A stretch of 64,000 nucleotides of DNA from Microvirga soli (GTDB taxonomy: Bacteria > Pseudomonadota > Alphaproteobacteria > Rhizobiales > Beijerinckiaceae): the NCBI RefSeq assembly GCF_016734765.1, contig NZ_JAERQE010000012.1, positions 1 to 64,000 of the forward strand, given 5' to 3'. This document shows positions 8,201-17,400 of this stretch, piece by piece. A program made the translations under genes and the position numbers. The notes beneath the pieces were generated by a model. The model made no database searches. It saw only the letters and a list, made by a program, of their open reading frames with translations, and had not been told where the DNA came from. Positions within the stretch are counted from its first letter, which is position 1. Each line of letters begins with the position of its first letter.

Positions 8201-9837
8201 TGGCGTTCGAGATAATAGCGTGGATCGAACCCAGGACACGGATGCCGCTGAAGCTTTTCCCCAGTATCGGCAAACTCCTCTAAAGCTGAGTTATGCCGCT
8301 CCGGGCTGCCATAATGTCCCTTGTACCAATCTGGGTGGAAAAGCGGGATCGGCAGCAGACCGTCTTTTTCTCCATGCAAGATGTAATCTGCGAGAGCCCG
8401 GAATGTGGTCGCACGACCGGTCACTTGCCGTAGGTAGTAGCGGGGATCGAAGTAAAGGTGGGTCCGAATTTCCCGGCCGCGGTAAGCGGTCCAGAATGTC
8501 TCGTACGCCCGAGAGGCATCTACATCCTTGTTGTGACGGACGACGAGAGTCAGATCGAGCAACGGGTGCGGGGATTGAGCAGAGCCGCTGTGTTGGGCGA
8601 GATAAGTCTCGAGCGGAGTTCGCTGCGTATTGCTCCCAAGGTCGAAAAGCCTTGCGACGAGGCTATGAGAGAACAGCCAGTTTGGTTCCCGAGCGCCATT
8701 CTGCCCGTTCAGCAGGTAATCTATCCAAGGGTGCTGATGATCTCGCGTCTCGTAACGTGAGCGATACCATGCCATTGAGAAGCAGGGGTGCGGGTCTGCA
8801 TCGATCCTGTGGCCGTTGTGCAGGAAATGCAGAAACAAATCCTTATTCTGGATGGACTTGTCGCCAACTTGCTTCGCATAAAAGGCATGATCAAACAGGC
8901 GATGCGGGCTCAAGCCCTTATGCCGTCCATGATTCCACCAGTGGTCGAACGGCGCCTTCGATCCCCCGACACCGTCCGGAGCTTGATCGGCATACCATTC
9001 TGCATCGAAGAAGCGAGATGCAAGCACCTTCCAGTCAATCTTTTGGCTGGCAGGAGCGGCTAATTCCGGTTGAGTTTTCTTCTCAGCCGGAGTGTCATCG
9101 GAGCTCTTCTCGTCGGAACGAGCTAGTTTATCAGTGGGATCAGTTTGGGCTCTCGATCCACGAGAGGACGACACCGTTCCTAAAGAGAGAGTGCCATCGG
9201 GCAGGAGAATGCTGCCGAGCAGGGCAGATCCCTCGGCGGTTTGAACTGCGATGTGCACCTCTGCGGGCTTGCTGACGTCCATCGGTATGCTGCTGAGGGC
9301 AACCTGGAAGGCATGTCGGCCATCGCCGATATTAGCTTTTACCAGATCGCTCCGCTTCCGATCGGCTGCGACTTTGGCGACGACAACTCCATTGACATGT
9401 AACTCGACCGGAACACGCGACGTGGGATGCTGCTCATCCCAGACCCAGCCAATGATCTTGCCGTCCCGCAGTCCCTCCAATCGCCCACGGATCGTTTGAG
9501 ATGGAAGTTGACCCTCAAGCAGAACAGTTCGAGCATCCACAAGGATGGCACGCCCATCAGCAGCCACAGCCTCAAGCGTCACCTGATGCGTCCGACCATC
9601 ACACAGCTGCAGCGGGAGGGGCAGTTCGAATGCATGGGCGCCGCTTCCAATCCCTGCACGGAGCAAGTCCTTTCGGCTTCTGTTCGCTTTCACAGAGCCG
9701 ATGACAGCGCCATCAATACTGACCTGAGCGACAAGGGGCTCGGTTGGGTGGTTGGCATCCCAGATCCACCCGTGCAGAGCGTTCTTCAGGGTGCGGTCGA
9801 TCTTGCCCTTTATCGACATCACTTCAATCTTGGTCAT
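5224..9837 (-). CDS. giant modular glycosyltransferase: beta-sandwich modules, FD-x2-WY repeats, GT2, CgeB-like GT
   Basis: About 1537 residues from the ATG at 9837; a TTG three codons earlier is less likely. In order: two ~100-residue beta-sandwich modules (about 10-215) with GW(I/V)WD and R-x-D-L motifs, then a low-complexity linker (~220-270). Next come roughly nine degenerate ~36-residue repeats beginning FD-x2-WY (about 275-620). A GT2 domain follows (from ~725) with V-S-V-I-M-P-T-R-N, V-V-D-D-G-S-T-D-G-T and L-D-S-D-N at ~810, then a second degenerate GT2-like segment (~970-1195). The C-terminal domain (~1230-1530) has K-D-W-D-P-F and S-N-R-I-F-D-V-V-A-A-G-R-P-V-I, typical of CgeB-like GT4-fold enzymes. 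It presumably adds two different sugars in a surface polysaccharide on the cytoplasmic side, as no membrane segment is seen. The WbsX gene follows after 13 bp, and ugd lies 104 bp upstream on the same strand. Confidence 0.85.
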   Translation of the reverse strand: MTKIEVMSIKGKIDRTLKNALHGWIWDANHPTEPLVAQVSIDGAVIGSVKANRSRKDLLRAGIGSGAHAFELPLPLQLCDGRTHQVTLEAVAADGRAILVDARTVLLEGQLPSQTIRGRLEGLRDGKIIGWVWDEQHPTSRVPVELHVNGVVVAKVAADRKRSDLVKANIGDGRHAFQVALSSIPMDVSKPAEVHIAVQTAEGSALLGSILLPDGTLSLGTVSSSRGSRAQTDPTDKLARSDEKSSDDTPAEKKTQPELAAPASQKIDWKVLASRFFDAEWYADQAPDGVGGSKAPFDHWWNHGRHKGLSPHRLFDHAFYAKQVGDKSIQNKDLFLHFLHNGHRIDADPHPCFSMAWYRSRYETRDHQHPWIDYLLNGQNGAREPNWLFSHSLVARLFDLGSNTQRTPLETYLAQHSGSAQSPHPLLDLTLVVRHNKDVDASRAYETFWTAYRGREIRTHLYFDPRYYLRQVTGRATTFRALADYILHGEKDGLLPIPLFHPDWYKGHYGSPERHNSALEEFADTGEKLQRHPCPGFDPRYYLERHADVARARQAPLRHFITSGQREGRRPHPRFDLKWYAEQIPAEAKEKAFEYFLETGRAAGHAPHPAVQVEPRGRASEALTAFLEPNPSRSTVVPGIQTVFTEGNTPPHNGILPPVNGQAWLVDRFEREAHAGTTFTANRAKRWEPIARQYAVFNETAAEKYARDIDAQFGPSERPLPLVSVIMPTRNRASVLKRAIRSVLSQTHANLELIVVDDGSTDGTEKLLRTHIPDPRVVYIPIAASGVSAARNEGIRRARGEYIAYLDSDNYWEPRHLEITLKAMILKQAAAAYSTLRVFNAAGTVVYRGDVFNLDALRRENYIDMNVYVHHRRFVDDGIAFDENLRRCVDWDLILRISKIADPLFVPVIGCNYVDDNDTLERITTSELSGDFYKVCQRNINLDPHIVGTAPAGECSVSIVWPISNADWAAITDDLWAAVRHVVESGHELIIVNNALTFAATNLLNALARQTRHVRVINLWRSFQEYPAANLAASIAKGHHLLVWRSGVTYEASAVDDFVRVAGQRPSALALPLVVDPATVVVNELARLDLTSALLLPTLTGQSDLPRAGQIHGIIPVTSPVLIHAQTFRELGGFEADFAVTYGLADFAARLLSADPRATVVHLDTRLSANKKLSPASSQNEYLKELDALKERWLGKLRIEPSLPEGFALRDPRKRPTSVVNWNLLPDTHSGSALVAPAVSRPLVFALRCPAPNSPEKDSWGDYHYAQSIIAALEDYGHSGVIEFRDDWSEESSAGDVVLHIRGIVDVKPVKSALNAMWVISHPDKIRPDEYAAMDAVFAAGYQLKAHLWQVLGVDSHLLLQATDPARFCVDRVRPVDAVSGKVLFVGNSRLQPRTIVLDSVQQGLPLVVYGKDWDPFLPSHYVRGEYIPNEDLGNWYGSAAVVLNDHWLTMREYGIISNRIFDVVAAGRPVITDFVEGLDQIFGDAVRTYSDSSKLPALVEGLRGFDGSKVSRHVREKHSFKARTAEILDHLNISKR

Positions 9838-9941
9838 GAAAATCAAGCCCTTGCTCAGGCGAATGGCTGTTGCACGCCGCTATAAATGAGGTCGCTGAGG
9901 AATGGTCGGCTGTTGGCACCGAGGCCAACGTTCCGGCCTAC

Positions 9942-11288
9942 TCACTCGGCTGCAATACTCTGATGCCAAGCGGGGGCGGGATCGCTCGATCGTCCCACGC
10001 TGACATAGACAAATCCGTGTTTTTTCATCTCGTCCGGCCGGTAGACGTTGCGCAGGTCGACCACTACAGGCTCGGCCAGGGCCTCCTTCAGGCGGCGCAG
10101 GTCCAGGGCCCGGAACGTATCCCACTCGGTCACGAGCACCAGAGCATCGGCACCGCGGGCGCAGTCGTAGGCGTCCTTTGTGTAAGTCACGTCCGTCAGC
10201 ATGGACCGGGCGGCTTCCATGCCCTCCGGATCGTAGGCCTTCACCCGGGCGCCGGCATCCTGGAGTGCCGTGATCACGTCGATGGAGGGCGCGTCGCGCA
10301 TATCATCGGTGTTCGGCTTGAAGGTCAGCCCCAGCACCGCCACCGTCTTGCCGCGCACGGAACCGCCGCAGGCCGCGATCACCTTGCGGCCCATGGCGCG
10401 CTTGCGCTGGCTGTTGACCGCCGCCACCGTCTCCACGATCCGGATCGGCGCCTCATGGTCCTGCGCCGTCTTGATCAGGGCGAGCGTGTCCTTCGGGAAG
10501 CACGAGCCGCCATAGCCGGGGCCCGCGTGCAGGAACTTGGAGCCGATGCGGTTGTCGAGCCCGATGCCCCGGGCCACATCCTGCACGTTGGCGCCCACGT
10601 GCTCGCACAGATCCGCGATTTCGTTGATGAAGGTGATCTTGGTGGCGAGAAACGCATTCGCCGCATATTTCGTCAGCTCCGCCGTGCGCCGGGACATGGC
10701 GAGCACCGGCGACTGGTTGAGGTAGAGCGGGCGGTAGATGTCGTTCATCACGCTCAGGGCGCGCTCGTCCTCGGTGCCGATCACGATCCGGTCCGGCCGC
10801 TTGAAATCGGCAATCGCCGCGCCTTCGCGCAGGAATTCCGGGTTGGACACCACGGCGAAATCCGCGTCAGCCCGGGCCTCGCGGATAATGCGCTCCACCT
10901 CGTCCCCGGTGCCGACCGGCACGGTGGATTTGGTCACGACCACCGTGTAGCCGTCGATGGCGGCGGCGATGTCGCGGGCGGCCTGGTAGACGTAAGAGAG
11001 GTCCGCATGGCCGTCGCCGCGCCGGGAGGGGGTGCCCACGGCGATGAACACGGATTCGGCGCTCTTGACCGCCTGGCCTAAGTCGGTGGTGAAGGTCAGC
11101 CGTCCCTCGCGCACGTTCTTGGCGACGAGCTCGGCGAGCCCCGGCTCGAAGATCGGGATCTCGCCCCGGTTGAGGGCCTCGATCTTGGCCGGATCCTTGT
11201 CGACGCAGCAGACCTCATGGCCGAAATCCGCAAAGCAGGCGCCGGAGACCAGGCCCACATAGCCCGCGCCAATCATCGCAACATGCAT
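9942..11288 (-). CDS. ugd: UDP-glucose 6-dehydrogenase
   Basis: 448 residues, normal for the family. It oxidises UDP-glucose to UDP-glucuronate with two NAD+, supplying uronic acid for polysaccharide. The N-terminal Rossmann motif G-A-G-Y-V-G-L is at residues 8-14. Other landmarks are F-E-P-G-L, V-G-T-P, F-L-R-E-G-A-A-I, the catalytic-cysteine segment G-P-G-Y-G-G-S-C-F-P-K-D and F-K-P-N-T-D-D-M-R. A good ribosome binding site (ggggc, about nine bases before the ATG) supports the start at 11288. In rhizobia the same enzyme is known as RkpK or ExoB-linked Ugd. Here it lies upstream of, and on the same strand as, the giant glycosyltransferase and the WbsX gene, so it probably heads that transcription unit. 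Its codon use is strongly GC-rich, closer to a core gene than the glycosyltransferases around it. Confidence 0.96.
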   Translation of the reverse strand: MHVAMIGAGYVGLVSGACFADFGHEVCCVDKDPAKIEALNRGEIPIFEPGLAELVAKNVREGRLTFTTDLGQAVKSAESVFIAVGTPSRRGDGHADLSYVYQAARDIAAAIDGYTVVVTKSTVPVGTGDEVERIIREARADADFAVVSNPEFLREGAAIADFKRPDRIVIGTEDERALSVMNDIYRPLYLNQSPVLAMSRRTAELTKYAANAFLATKITFINEIADLCEHVGANVQDVARGIGLDNRIGSKFLHAGPGYGGSCFPKDTLALIKTAQDHEAPIRIVETVAAVNSQRKRAMGRKVIAACGGSVRGKTVAVLGLTFKPNTDDMRDAPSIDVITALQDAGARVKAYDPEGMEAARSMLTDVTYTKDAYDCARGADALVLVTEWDTFRALDLRRLKEALAEPVVVDLRNVYRPDEMKKHGFVYVSVGRSSDPAPAWHQSIAAE

Positions 11289-12001
11289 CTTATTTGCCCC
11301 AAAAAATTATCGCCAAAGAGCTTGGTTAAAGCCGAGCCACTCATCTTTTATTATGAGAAAGTCTAATACCTCTCATGGATCAGGCAAGCAATCCTAGAGT
11401 GCCGCAGGGGCATCTTATCAGAGTGGTCCCCCAAACCGTGTGACCCGCGTATCACAGCGGCCTACCAAAGCCCTGCGATAGAGGGGAAAGCGCGCGATGT
11501 CCTTGATTGTACATGTGAACGACAACGGGGGCACTGTTTCGGCCTGACACCACTCTAATCAACTGTCAGGGCCGGGTCGGCATCGGCAGCGAAAATGCCG
11601 CAATACTTGCGCGGTCCCAACAGGTCCAATCGATCGTCTCGGCTCACGCTGGACTGGCGCAGAGCTGCTCTGGCGGACAGGACTGATTCGTCCGATTCGA
11701 GCCGCACGAGGTTCCGGCCTCCGCTCACCTGAAGAAAACGGAATTCCCGGTTCGGCTGGGACGCCCCGGCAGGGGCGCTCCTCTGTGAAGACAGCGATGC
11801 GGTCTGACATGGGTGCATGGCGTCCCGCCCCTTGGTGGCGGAGCATGCGCCCCGCCGCCTCGCCTCAAGCGCGCAGTCTAGGGCAACCAGAGCCGGCTAC
11901 GATCAACACAGCAAAAGGTTAGGACAACAACAGCAAAGGTTTCGTGGTGTCGGATATCGTTGAGCCCTGTTGAGACTGGGGTGATCCTGTCGTGACGCAG
12001 T
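11289..12001. other. 713-bp intergenic region, probably the ugd promoter side
   Basis: No gene is recognised. The first ~100 bases are AT-rich (around 11290-11380) and probably hold the promoter for ugd reading leftwards, but no clear -35/-10 pair was identified. The small open frames at 11555-11846 overlap in different frames, lack ribosome binding sites and resemble nothing known. Confidence 0.4.
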
Positions 12002-13318
12002 TCAACCGGGCGTCCAAGTCATCAGGCGGGCAGGGGCCACCTCTATATCTTCCTGGCCGTCACGACCCATCCCCTGAGCGCAGCGCTGAACATACATCAC
12101 AAGCTCGCCCCGGCCGCTCCACGCGGCTCGGTCAACGATCGGTTCATAAAAGTCCAGATCCTCATCAACCAGGGTCTGCGGCCGGGCGCGCCTGAGGACA
12201 TAGTCGGGAGGATCAAGCTGGAGTGCAACCAAGCGATTGTTGACCTCACGGCTGCGGTAAAGCACCAAGGCTCGTCCGGTAGGATCAATGAGCAACTCCG
12301 GGCGGCTGTGGGGCAGGGGGAGCGTCCCTCCACCGTCAAGCCGAAAGGGTGTTCGAAACGAACTGACGGGTGCAGTCCGCCATGACAGGTTCTCCAGCCA
12401 GCAGAGCCTGTACTGAGGAATGCCATCGCCTGCATCCCAATAAGTGAGCGCGGCCGGCTTGCCGGTTGGCAGGAGCGCCGCGGCTGCCTGATTGATGAGG
12501 CTGGCCCCGAGCGGCACCGGGATCACCCTCTCCGAGGTCAGGGGGGTCACTGGAAGGGAACTCTCGACCCCGCGATGGGTCCGGACGCTCCTGAGCCCAT
12601 CCTGGGCGACCAGAGCATCCAATCCAACATTCACCACGGCTCCCGCAGAGGTGGCGGTCTCATTCAGGCGCCACACAAGAAACAGGTGGACGGACCCATC
12701 GGGCGCGACAACCGGAGTATTGAGATATGGTCCACAGGACCAGGGCTGACCAAGCCCGCTGATCAAGGGTGTTGCAGATCGTGTCCATTCCCTGCTGTCG
12801 CCTGCGAGCCGATCGACGTAAATTGCCCCCTTGTTATGCCGCCCTCGACGGTGAAGACGCACCAGGCCCTGGTCCTTCAGCGTCAGGAACATGGGGTAGG
12901 TGGCTTCCTCTGCATCCTCCCGAATTTCCTCGAAGCCATCCGTGAGTTCGGCAGACCGCGAGCGGGTCACGAGGAGGCTCGACGCATGAGCCCCAAAGGC
13001 AAGATGGAGGTGGCCTGTCGGGTCGATGCCAAGGCTGATGGCCTGGTGGGCGTCATAGGGTTTACGGGAATTGGTGATGTGGGCCCTTGCAACGGAGCCT
13101 GCCGACGGATCAACACCAGCGACCACAATGTCGCCGGCGTCATCAAAGTAGGCGACGTAGCGTACTCCGTTGTAGGTGCGCACGGCATCGACCCGGTACG
13201 GGACGCAATTGACGCTGTTGCCGGCCCAGGCGGGGCCGAGTTCAATTGTTTGCTGCAGCTGCAAGAAAGCGGTCTTGCTGCTGTGAGAGGATCGCCTTCG
13301 CTGGACTGTCTTTGTCAT
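12002..13318 (-). CDS. BNR-repeat protein (BNR_4 type, putative glycan-binding or lyase beta-propeller)
   Basis: 438 residues without a signal peptide. The start of the fold (residues ~30-75) shows N-C-V-P-Y-R-V-D-A-V and V-R-Y-V-A-Y-F-D-D-A-G-D-I-V-V-A. This is followed by repeated Asp-box-like strands such as I-D-P-T-G-H-L-H-L-A-F-G, V-A-P-D-G-S-V-H-L-F-L-V-W and L-I-D-P-T-G-R-A-L-V-L-Y-R. Tandem D-x-x-G-x-L-H-L strands indicate a beta-propeller of the BNR_4 family, which includes uncharacterised proteins and relatives of polysaccharide lyases. Its place between glycosyltransferase genes suggests it trims, binds or senses the polysaccharide made by the locus, but no secretion signal was seen. 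Activity cannot be assigned from sequence alone. Confidence 0.65.
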   Translation of the reverse strand: MTKTVQRRRSSHSSKTAFLQLQQTIELGPAWAGNSVNCVPYRVDAVRTYNGVRYVAYFDDAGDIVVAGVDPSAGSVARAHITNSRKPYDAHQAISLGIDPTGHLHLAFGAHASSLLVTRSRSAELTDGFEEIREDAEEATYPMFLTLKDQGLVRLHRRGRHNKGAIYVDRLAGDSREWTRSATPLISGLGQPWSCGPYLNTPVVAPDGSVHLFLVWRLNETATSAGAVVNVGLDALVAQDGLRSVRTHRGVESSLPVTPLTSERVIPVPLGASLINQAAAALLPTGKPAALTYWDAGDGIPQYRLCWLENLSWRTAPVSSFRTPFRLDGGGTLPLPHSRPELLIDPTGRALVLYRSREVNNRLVALQLDPPDYVLRRARPQTLVDEDLDFYEPIVDRAAWSGRGELVMYVQRCAQGMGRDGQEDIEVAPARLMTWTPG

Positions 13319-13478
13319 CTGACCCGCCTCGCTGCAGGGGTGAGGCCAAATCGTATTTGAGGGGTGAACTCACCGGAAGTGCGAAGACAAAGACGCTGGT
13401 GTTGCTTGTTGCGTTGCCTGAATCTCGGCCTCAACTTTCAGCCGATCGCCGAAAAGTCCTCGGCAGGGGCACGATGGT

Positions 13479-14201
13479 TCAACGGTAGTCGTCTGGGATG
13501 TCGTCCCATGAGAAGGTGCGGGACCAGGCGACATCGCTCTTGAGCTTCTTGGCAGGAGTGCCCGCATAAATGGAGTGCCCCTCAAGGCGGCCGCTGGCGA
13601 TCGCCGCGCTCGCGAGGATGGCTCCTGTCTCGATCCGGGCCCCCTTGTTCACCCGTGAGCCATTCCCCAGCCACACATGCGGTTCAATGACGACCGGCTT
13701 GGAGGTGTTGATGCGCTCGTGGGTCTGGCGGTCGAAAATCCCGTGGCCGTCGTCCGTGCGGATCAGGACGCTGTTCGAGATCATGCAATCATCGCCGATA
13801 ACAACATACTGGTCCTCCATTGAGCAAAGGCCGGACCCGCTTTCCCAGGTTGTGCCGGCTCCGATGATAAAGGCGCAGTTGCTACCCCAGACCTTGATTG
13901 TCGCCTTTCGAAGGCGGCAGCCCGGGCCGATGAAGACCAAGCAACCCCGTCCCTGGGCAATGATGTGCGTGCCCTCCAACTCGGCGCTTTCGGACAGATA
14001 AACCTTCGCCCCCTGAGCCGTGGCCACGATTTTTGCATTATCTGAAAACGAGCAGATACCGTCCGACAAGACCTCGGCGCCGTCTCTTACGTTCCACAGG
14101 GCGACGCCCGCATCGGGCTTCTCGATTGGACTGAACGGTTTATCCGGCATGGTCACATGGGTGGCGGCGGCCTGAATTATGGCGCGAATTCGTTCAAGCA
14201 T
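13479..14201 (-). CDS. left-handed beta-helix acyltransferase
   Basis: 240 residues, ATG at 14201. From about residue 45 on, the sequence is a hexapeptide beta-helix: V-F-I-G-P-G-C-R-L, A-F-I-I-G-A-G-T, Y-V-V-I-G-D-D-C-M-I-S, then V-V-I-E-P-H-V-W-L-G-N-G-S-R-V-N-K-G-A-R-I and S-I-Y-A-G-T-P-A-K-K-L. The ending G-x-P-A-K is typical of sugar O-acetyltransferases of the maltose/galactoside acetyltransferase group, which use acetyl-CoA. It lies in line with the BNR protein and the large glycosyltransferase at 14455-18396 on the same strand, consistent with acetyl decoration of the same glycan. The N-terminal ~40 residues are not hexapeptide-like. Confidence 0.75.
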   Translation of the reverse strand: MLERIRAIIQAAATHVTMPDKPFSPIEKPDAGVALWNVRDGAEVLSDGICSFSDNAKIVATAQGAKVYLSESAELEGTHIIAQGRGCLVFIGPGCRLRKATIKVWGSNCAFIIGAGTTWESGSGLCSMEDQYVVIGDDCMISNSVLIRTDDGHGIFDRQTHERINTSKPVVIEPHVWLGNGSRVNKGARIETGAILASAAIASGRLEGHSIYAGTPAKKLKSDVAWSRTFSWDDIPDDYR

Positions 14202-14454
14202 CGGAGCAGCCGCAATCTGGAGAGCAATGGACCTGGAAGCATCTGCCCGAAACCGCAGCAGAATGCCAATTTAGCCGTCATAATAGCTTTTCGACCGCCC
14301 GGAAAGTGGCACTCTGCCGCCATCCGGTTGCGCAACATTGTTCAGCATTGTGATTGCATCGCTCCAACGGAAATGACGCCAGACCACTGCGGATCGCCCG
14401 TTTCTGTCTCCAGAGGCGGTGAAGGGGCTTAGCGTTTCGCGGCGAGGATGGTCT

Positions 14455-17400
14455 TCAGATTGGAGCGGCCCCAAGGTCACTTCCCGTTGCCGGGTGGAAC
14501 GGGCGTTTGCGTTCGATCACGTCACGATACAAAGCCTCGTACTGCAGGCCCATATGGTCGATCGTGTGGACCCTGCTGTAGCCGTTCTGCCAAGACGTGA
14601 TCTCGGCCACACAGGCCTGATGACTCGCTGCATCATCCCGGATGCTGAGCAGGAGCCGGTAAAGGTCGTTCGCTGTGCTGCCGAGCGGCAACAGCCATCC
14701 CCCACCATGGGCCTTAATGCGTTCTCCCACAGCGCCGCAGTCGATCCCGACAACGGGAACGCCTGTGGCCCACATCTCCGTGAGCGTGTGACAATAGGTT
14801 TCCGGCCAGACCGACAACACGGCGCCAATGTTCGGCCGGATCGCCTTGACCAGGGCTCCAAACTCGTCTCGCTTGTAGCGGCCGTGGACCACGAGACCGG
14901 CCCGGGCCTTGAGCCTGCCGGGATCGCCAAGAATATGGAATTCGAGCGTCTCACCGCGGTCCGCATCCACAACGGCGCTGATGAGCTCTGCACCTTTTGC
15001 CGCTGAAATATTCCCGGGAATAAGAATACGCATCCGGCTCAGACGGTTCGGCTCCTCGGAGTCCAGCGACATCTCCTCGAAAGATCGTCCATGAGGGATG
15101 ACACGAAAGTCCTTATCGAGAACCTGCGGATAGACGGATGTAAACACCTCTTTGGCTGACTCTGCTGTGGTCACCAGCGCGTCCGATGTCTCAAGCACTG
15201 GACCGAACATTTCTCGCCAGCGATGAACGAAGCCATGCTTCAGGCGCGGAAACTGAGCCGATGTCCACAGCTCGACGGAGCAGTCGCCAGCCGTCGGCGT
15301 GCATGTCCCAGCGCAGTAGACGCGGTTCTCGTCCAGCAGCTTCGTGGCCGGACAGGTGGTGTAGAAGTCATGGAGCGACAGAACCACCGGGATCCCGAGC
15401 GTTCGGCATACACGCGGGAGGTCGATGCCGTGCCAGCCCAAGTGACGAATGTGGACGAACTCGAAGCCATAGCGCACAAGCATCGACGCGATAACATCAT
15501 TATACTCGGGCGAGGTGTGCAGCGCCGGCTCGATCCTGGTCGCCAACGTCACCGTTTCGACAAGCACGTCTCCTGTGGGATCATACCTATAGATCTCGAC
15601 GGCTTTCGAGTCGCATCGGAGCACCCATGGCTCATACCGATCGGCAAGCGTCGTCATGAGATCGCGGTTGGTCTGAGGCGTTCCGCCCGTCTGGGTCGAG
15701 ATCACGAATGCATAGCGGGGTCTCGGGGCCAACTGCGCATCGCCAAGCTCTACGATCGCCTTGCGCACCCGCCAGCGCATCGAGAGGATCTCGGGACCGG
15801 TTGTAAACAGCGAGGTCAGCCTTTTGTATTCGGGGTACCGGGCCTCGATCACTGCGCGTCCGGCCGCATAGTGGCCATCCTTGCTGTCGCCAAAACTGGC
15901 GGATCGCTTATGATACACAAACGTGCGGTCGTCGATGATGTTCAGCAGACCGGCCCGGCCCGCTCGCATGCAAAAGTCGTTCTCCTCGCCGTAACCGACG
16001 GGAAACGCGGCCTCATCCAGGCGGCCGATTTCGTTGATCGCATCCCGGCGGACATAAAGACAGAAGCCGTTGCCGGTTGGAACGCGGGGGTAGGATACCG
16101 CTGACGCGTGACGGACCAGGCGCGCGAAATCATCGACGGAGAAGCCAGCAGGGAGGGCATTGTCGACGCCTATTTCCGGAACGTTAAAGGCCCCGGCGTT
16201 GTTGGAGGTGGGTGTCACGGTCGCGACACGGAGGTCACTGTAGGCCGCAGCCTGCATGCCCTGCAGCCAGCCTGGGGTGACGATGGTATCGGAGTTCAGG
16301 AAAACAACGTCATCATCGCCAGCCAACTCGATCCCGCGGTTGATGGTACGGGTAAAGCCAAGATTCGATTCATTCTGGTGAATGTCGATGTTGCTGTGCC
16401 CACGATAGGTCGCAAGAATTGCATCGACCTTGGGATCCGGGCTGCAGTCGTTGATCACGATGAGCCGACAGGGCATGGTCGTGTTGCGCACCAACGACTC
16501 GAGACAGCGGGCGAGATCATCGGCGGCATTATACACCGGCACGATGACGGACACACCGGCGGCGCGGGCTCGGGTGAGATTGGCGAAGAGGTTTCCGAGA
16601 GCGGCACATTTCGCTGACGGGAGGTCCAGCGTTGCGTTCGCGCCCTCAAGGAAGGTCGTTGTCAGAGCCTGGGCAACCTGGATGGTCACCTTGCTTTCGC
16701 CAAACTTTGGATTCGCCGGCTCAAACCTGAAACCACCACCCCGATCGGTTAGGCCCGCCCGAACGAGGTCCTCGCGGTTCCTGTCAGCGGGAAATGTCGC
16801 GTAGCGCACCCCGTCGACCAAGACATCCAGTTCCAGCGTGGTGGAGCTTTTCTCAGACGGAACAAGCCACCCCGAAACTCTGTCGGCCTGAGCAATCTCG
16901 AGGCGGCCTTTGGCTGGTCTCACGAGAGCAATGTCACGGATCACAGCCGCATGCCCGTTGATCATCAACGCAACAGAGGAGAGTGCGTCCTCATCCAAGA
17001 TGAGTCTAGGTTCAAGACCTCGGATTTTGGCGATTAGATCCTTGCAGCTTATTGCAAAGTGTGACCGTACAACTCCATGGGCGCTCCAGGCCCGAGCGTC
17101 GGCACTATCGGCCACTAACGGGATTGCTAAATCCAATCGGCCCAGGAGGCGCAAGGTCACACTCGATGGATGCGCGTCCTGATCGATGGACAATAATGCT
17201 CCGCGAAGACCATGTTCGCTCACGCTCAAATCGTAAAGGTGGCTTGATGGATTAACAGGCTGTGACGGGAACTGAATCGTGAGTGGCTCGATTGCAGCCG
17301 AAGGAGTCAATCGCAAGGCCTGGGGGAGAGGCTGCTCACGATCAAGGCGGAAGGCGGCCATGAAGCCTGCATAGCCGTCGGCGATTCCAGCTGCCCTGAT

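Noticed and set aside
10270-11262. Several plus-strand open frames opposite ugd
   Set aside because: They are antisense shadows of a GC-rich, well-conserved gene; none has a ribosome binding site or family motifs.
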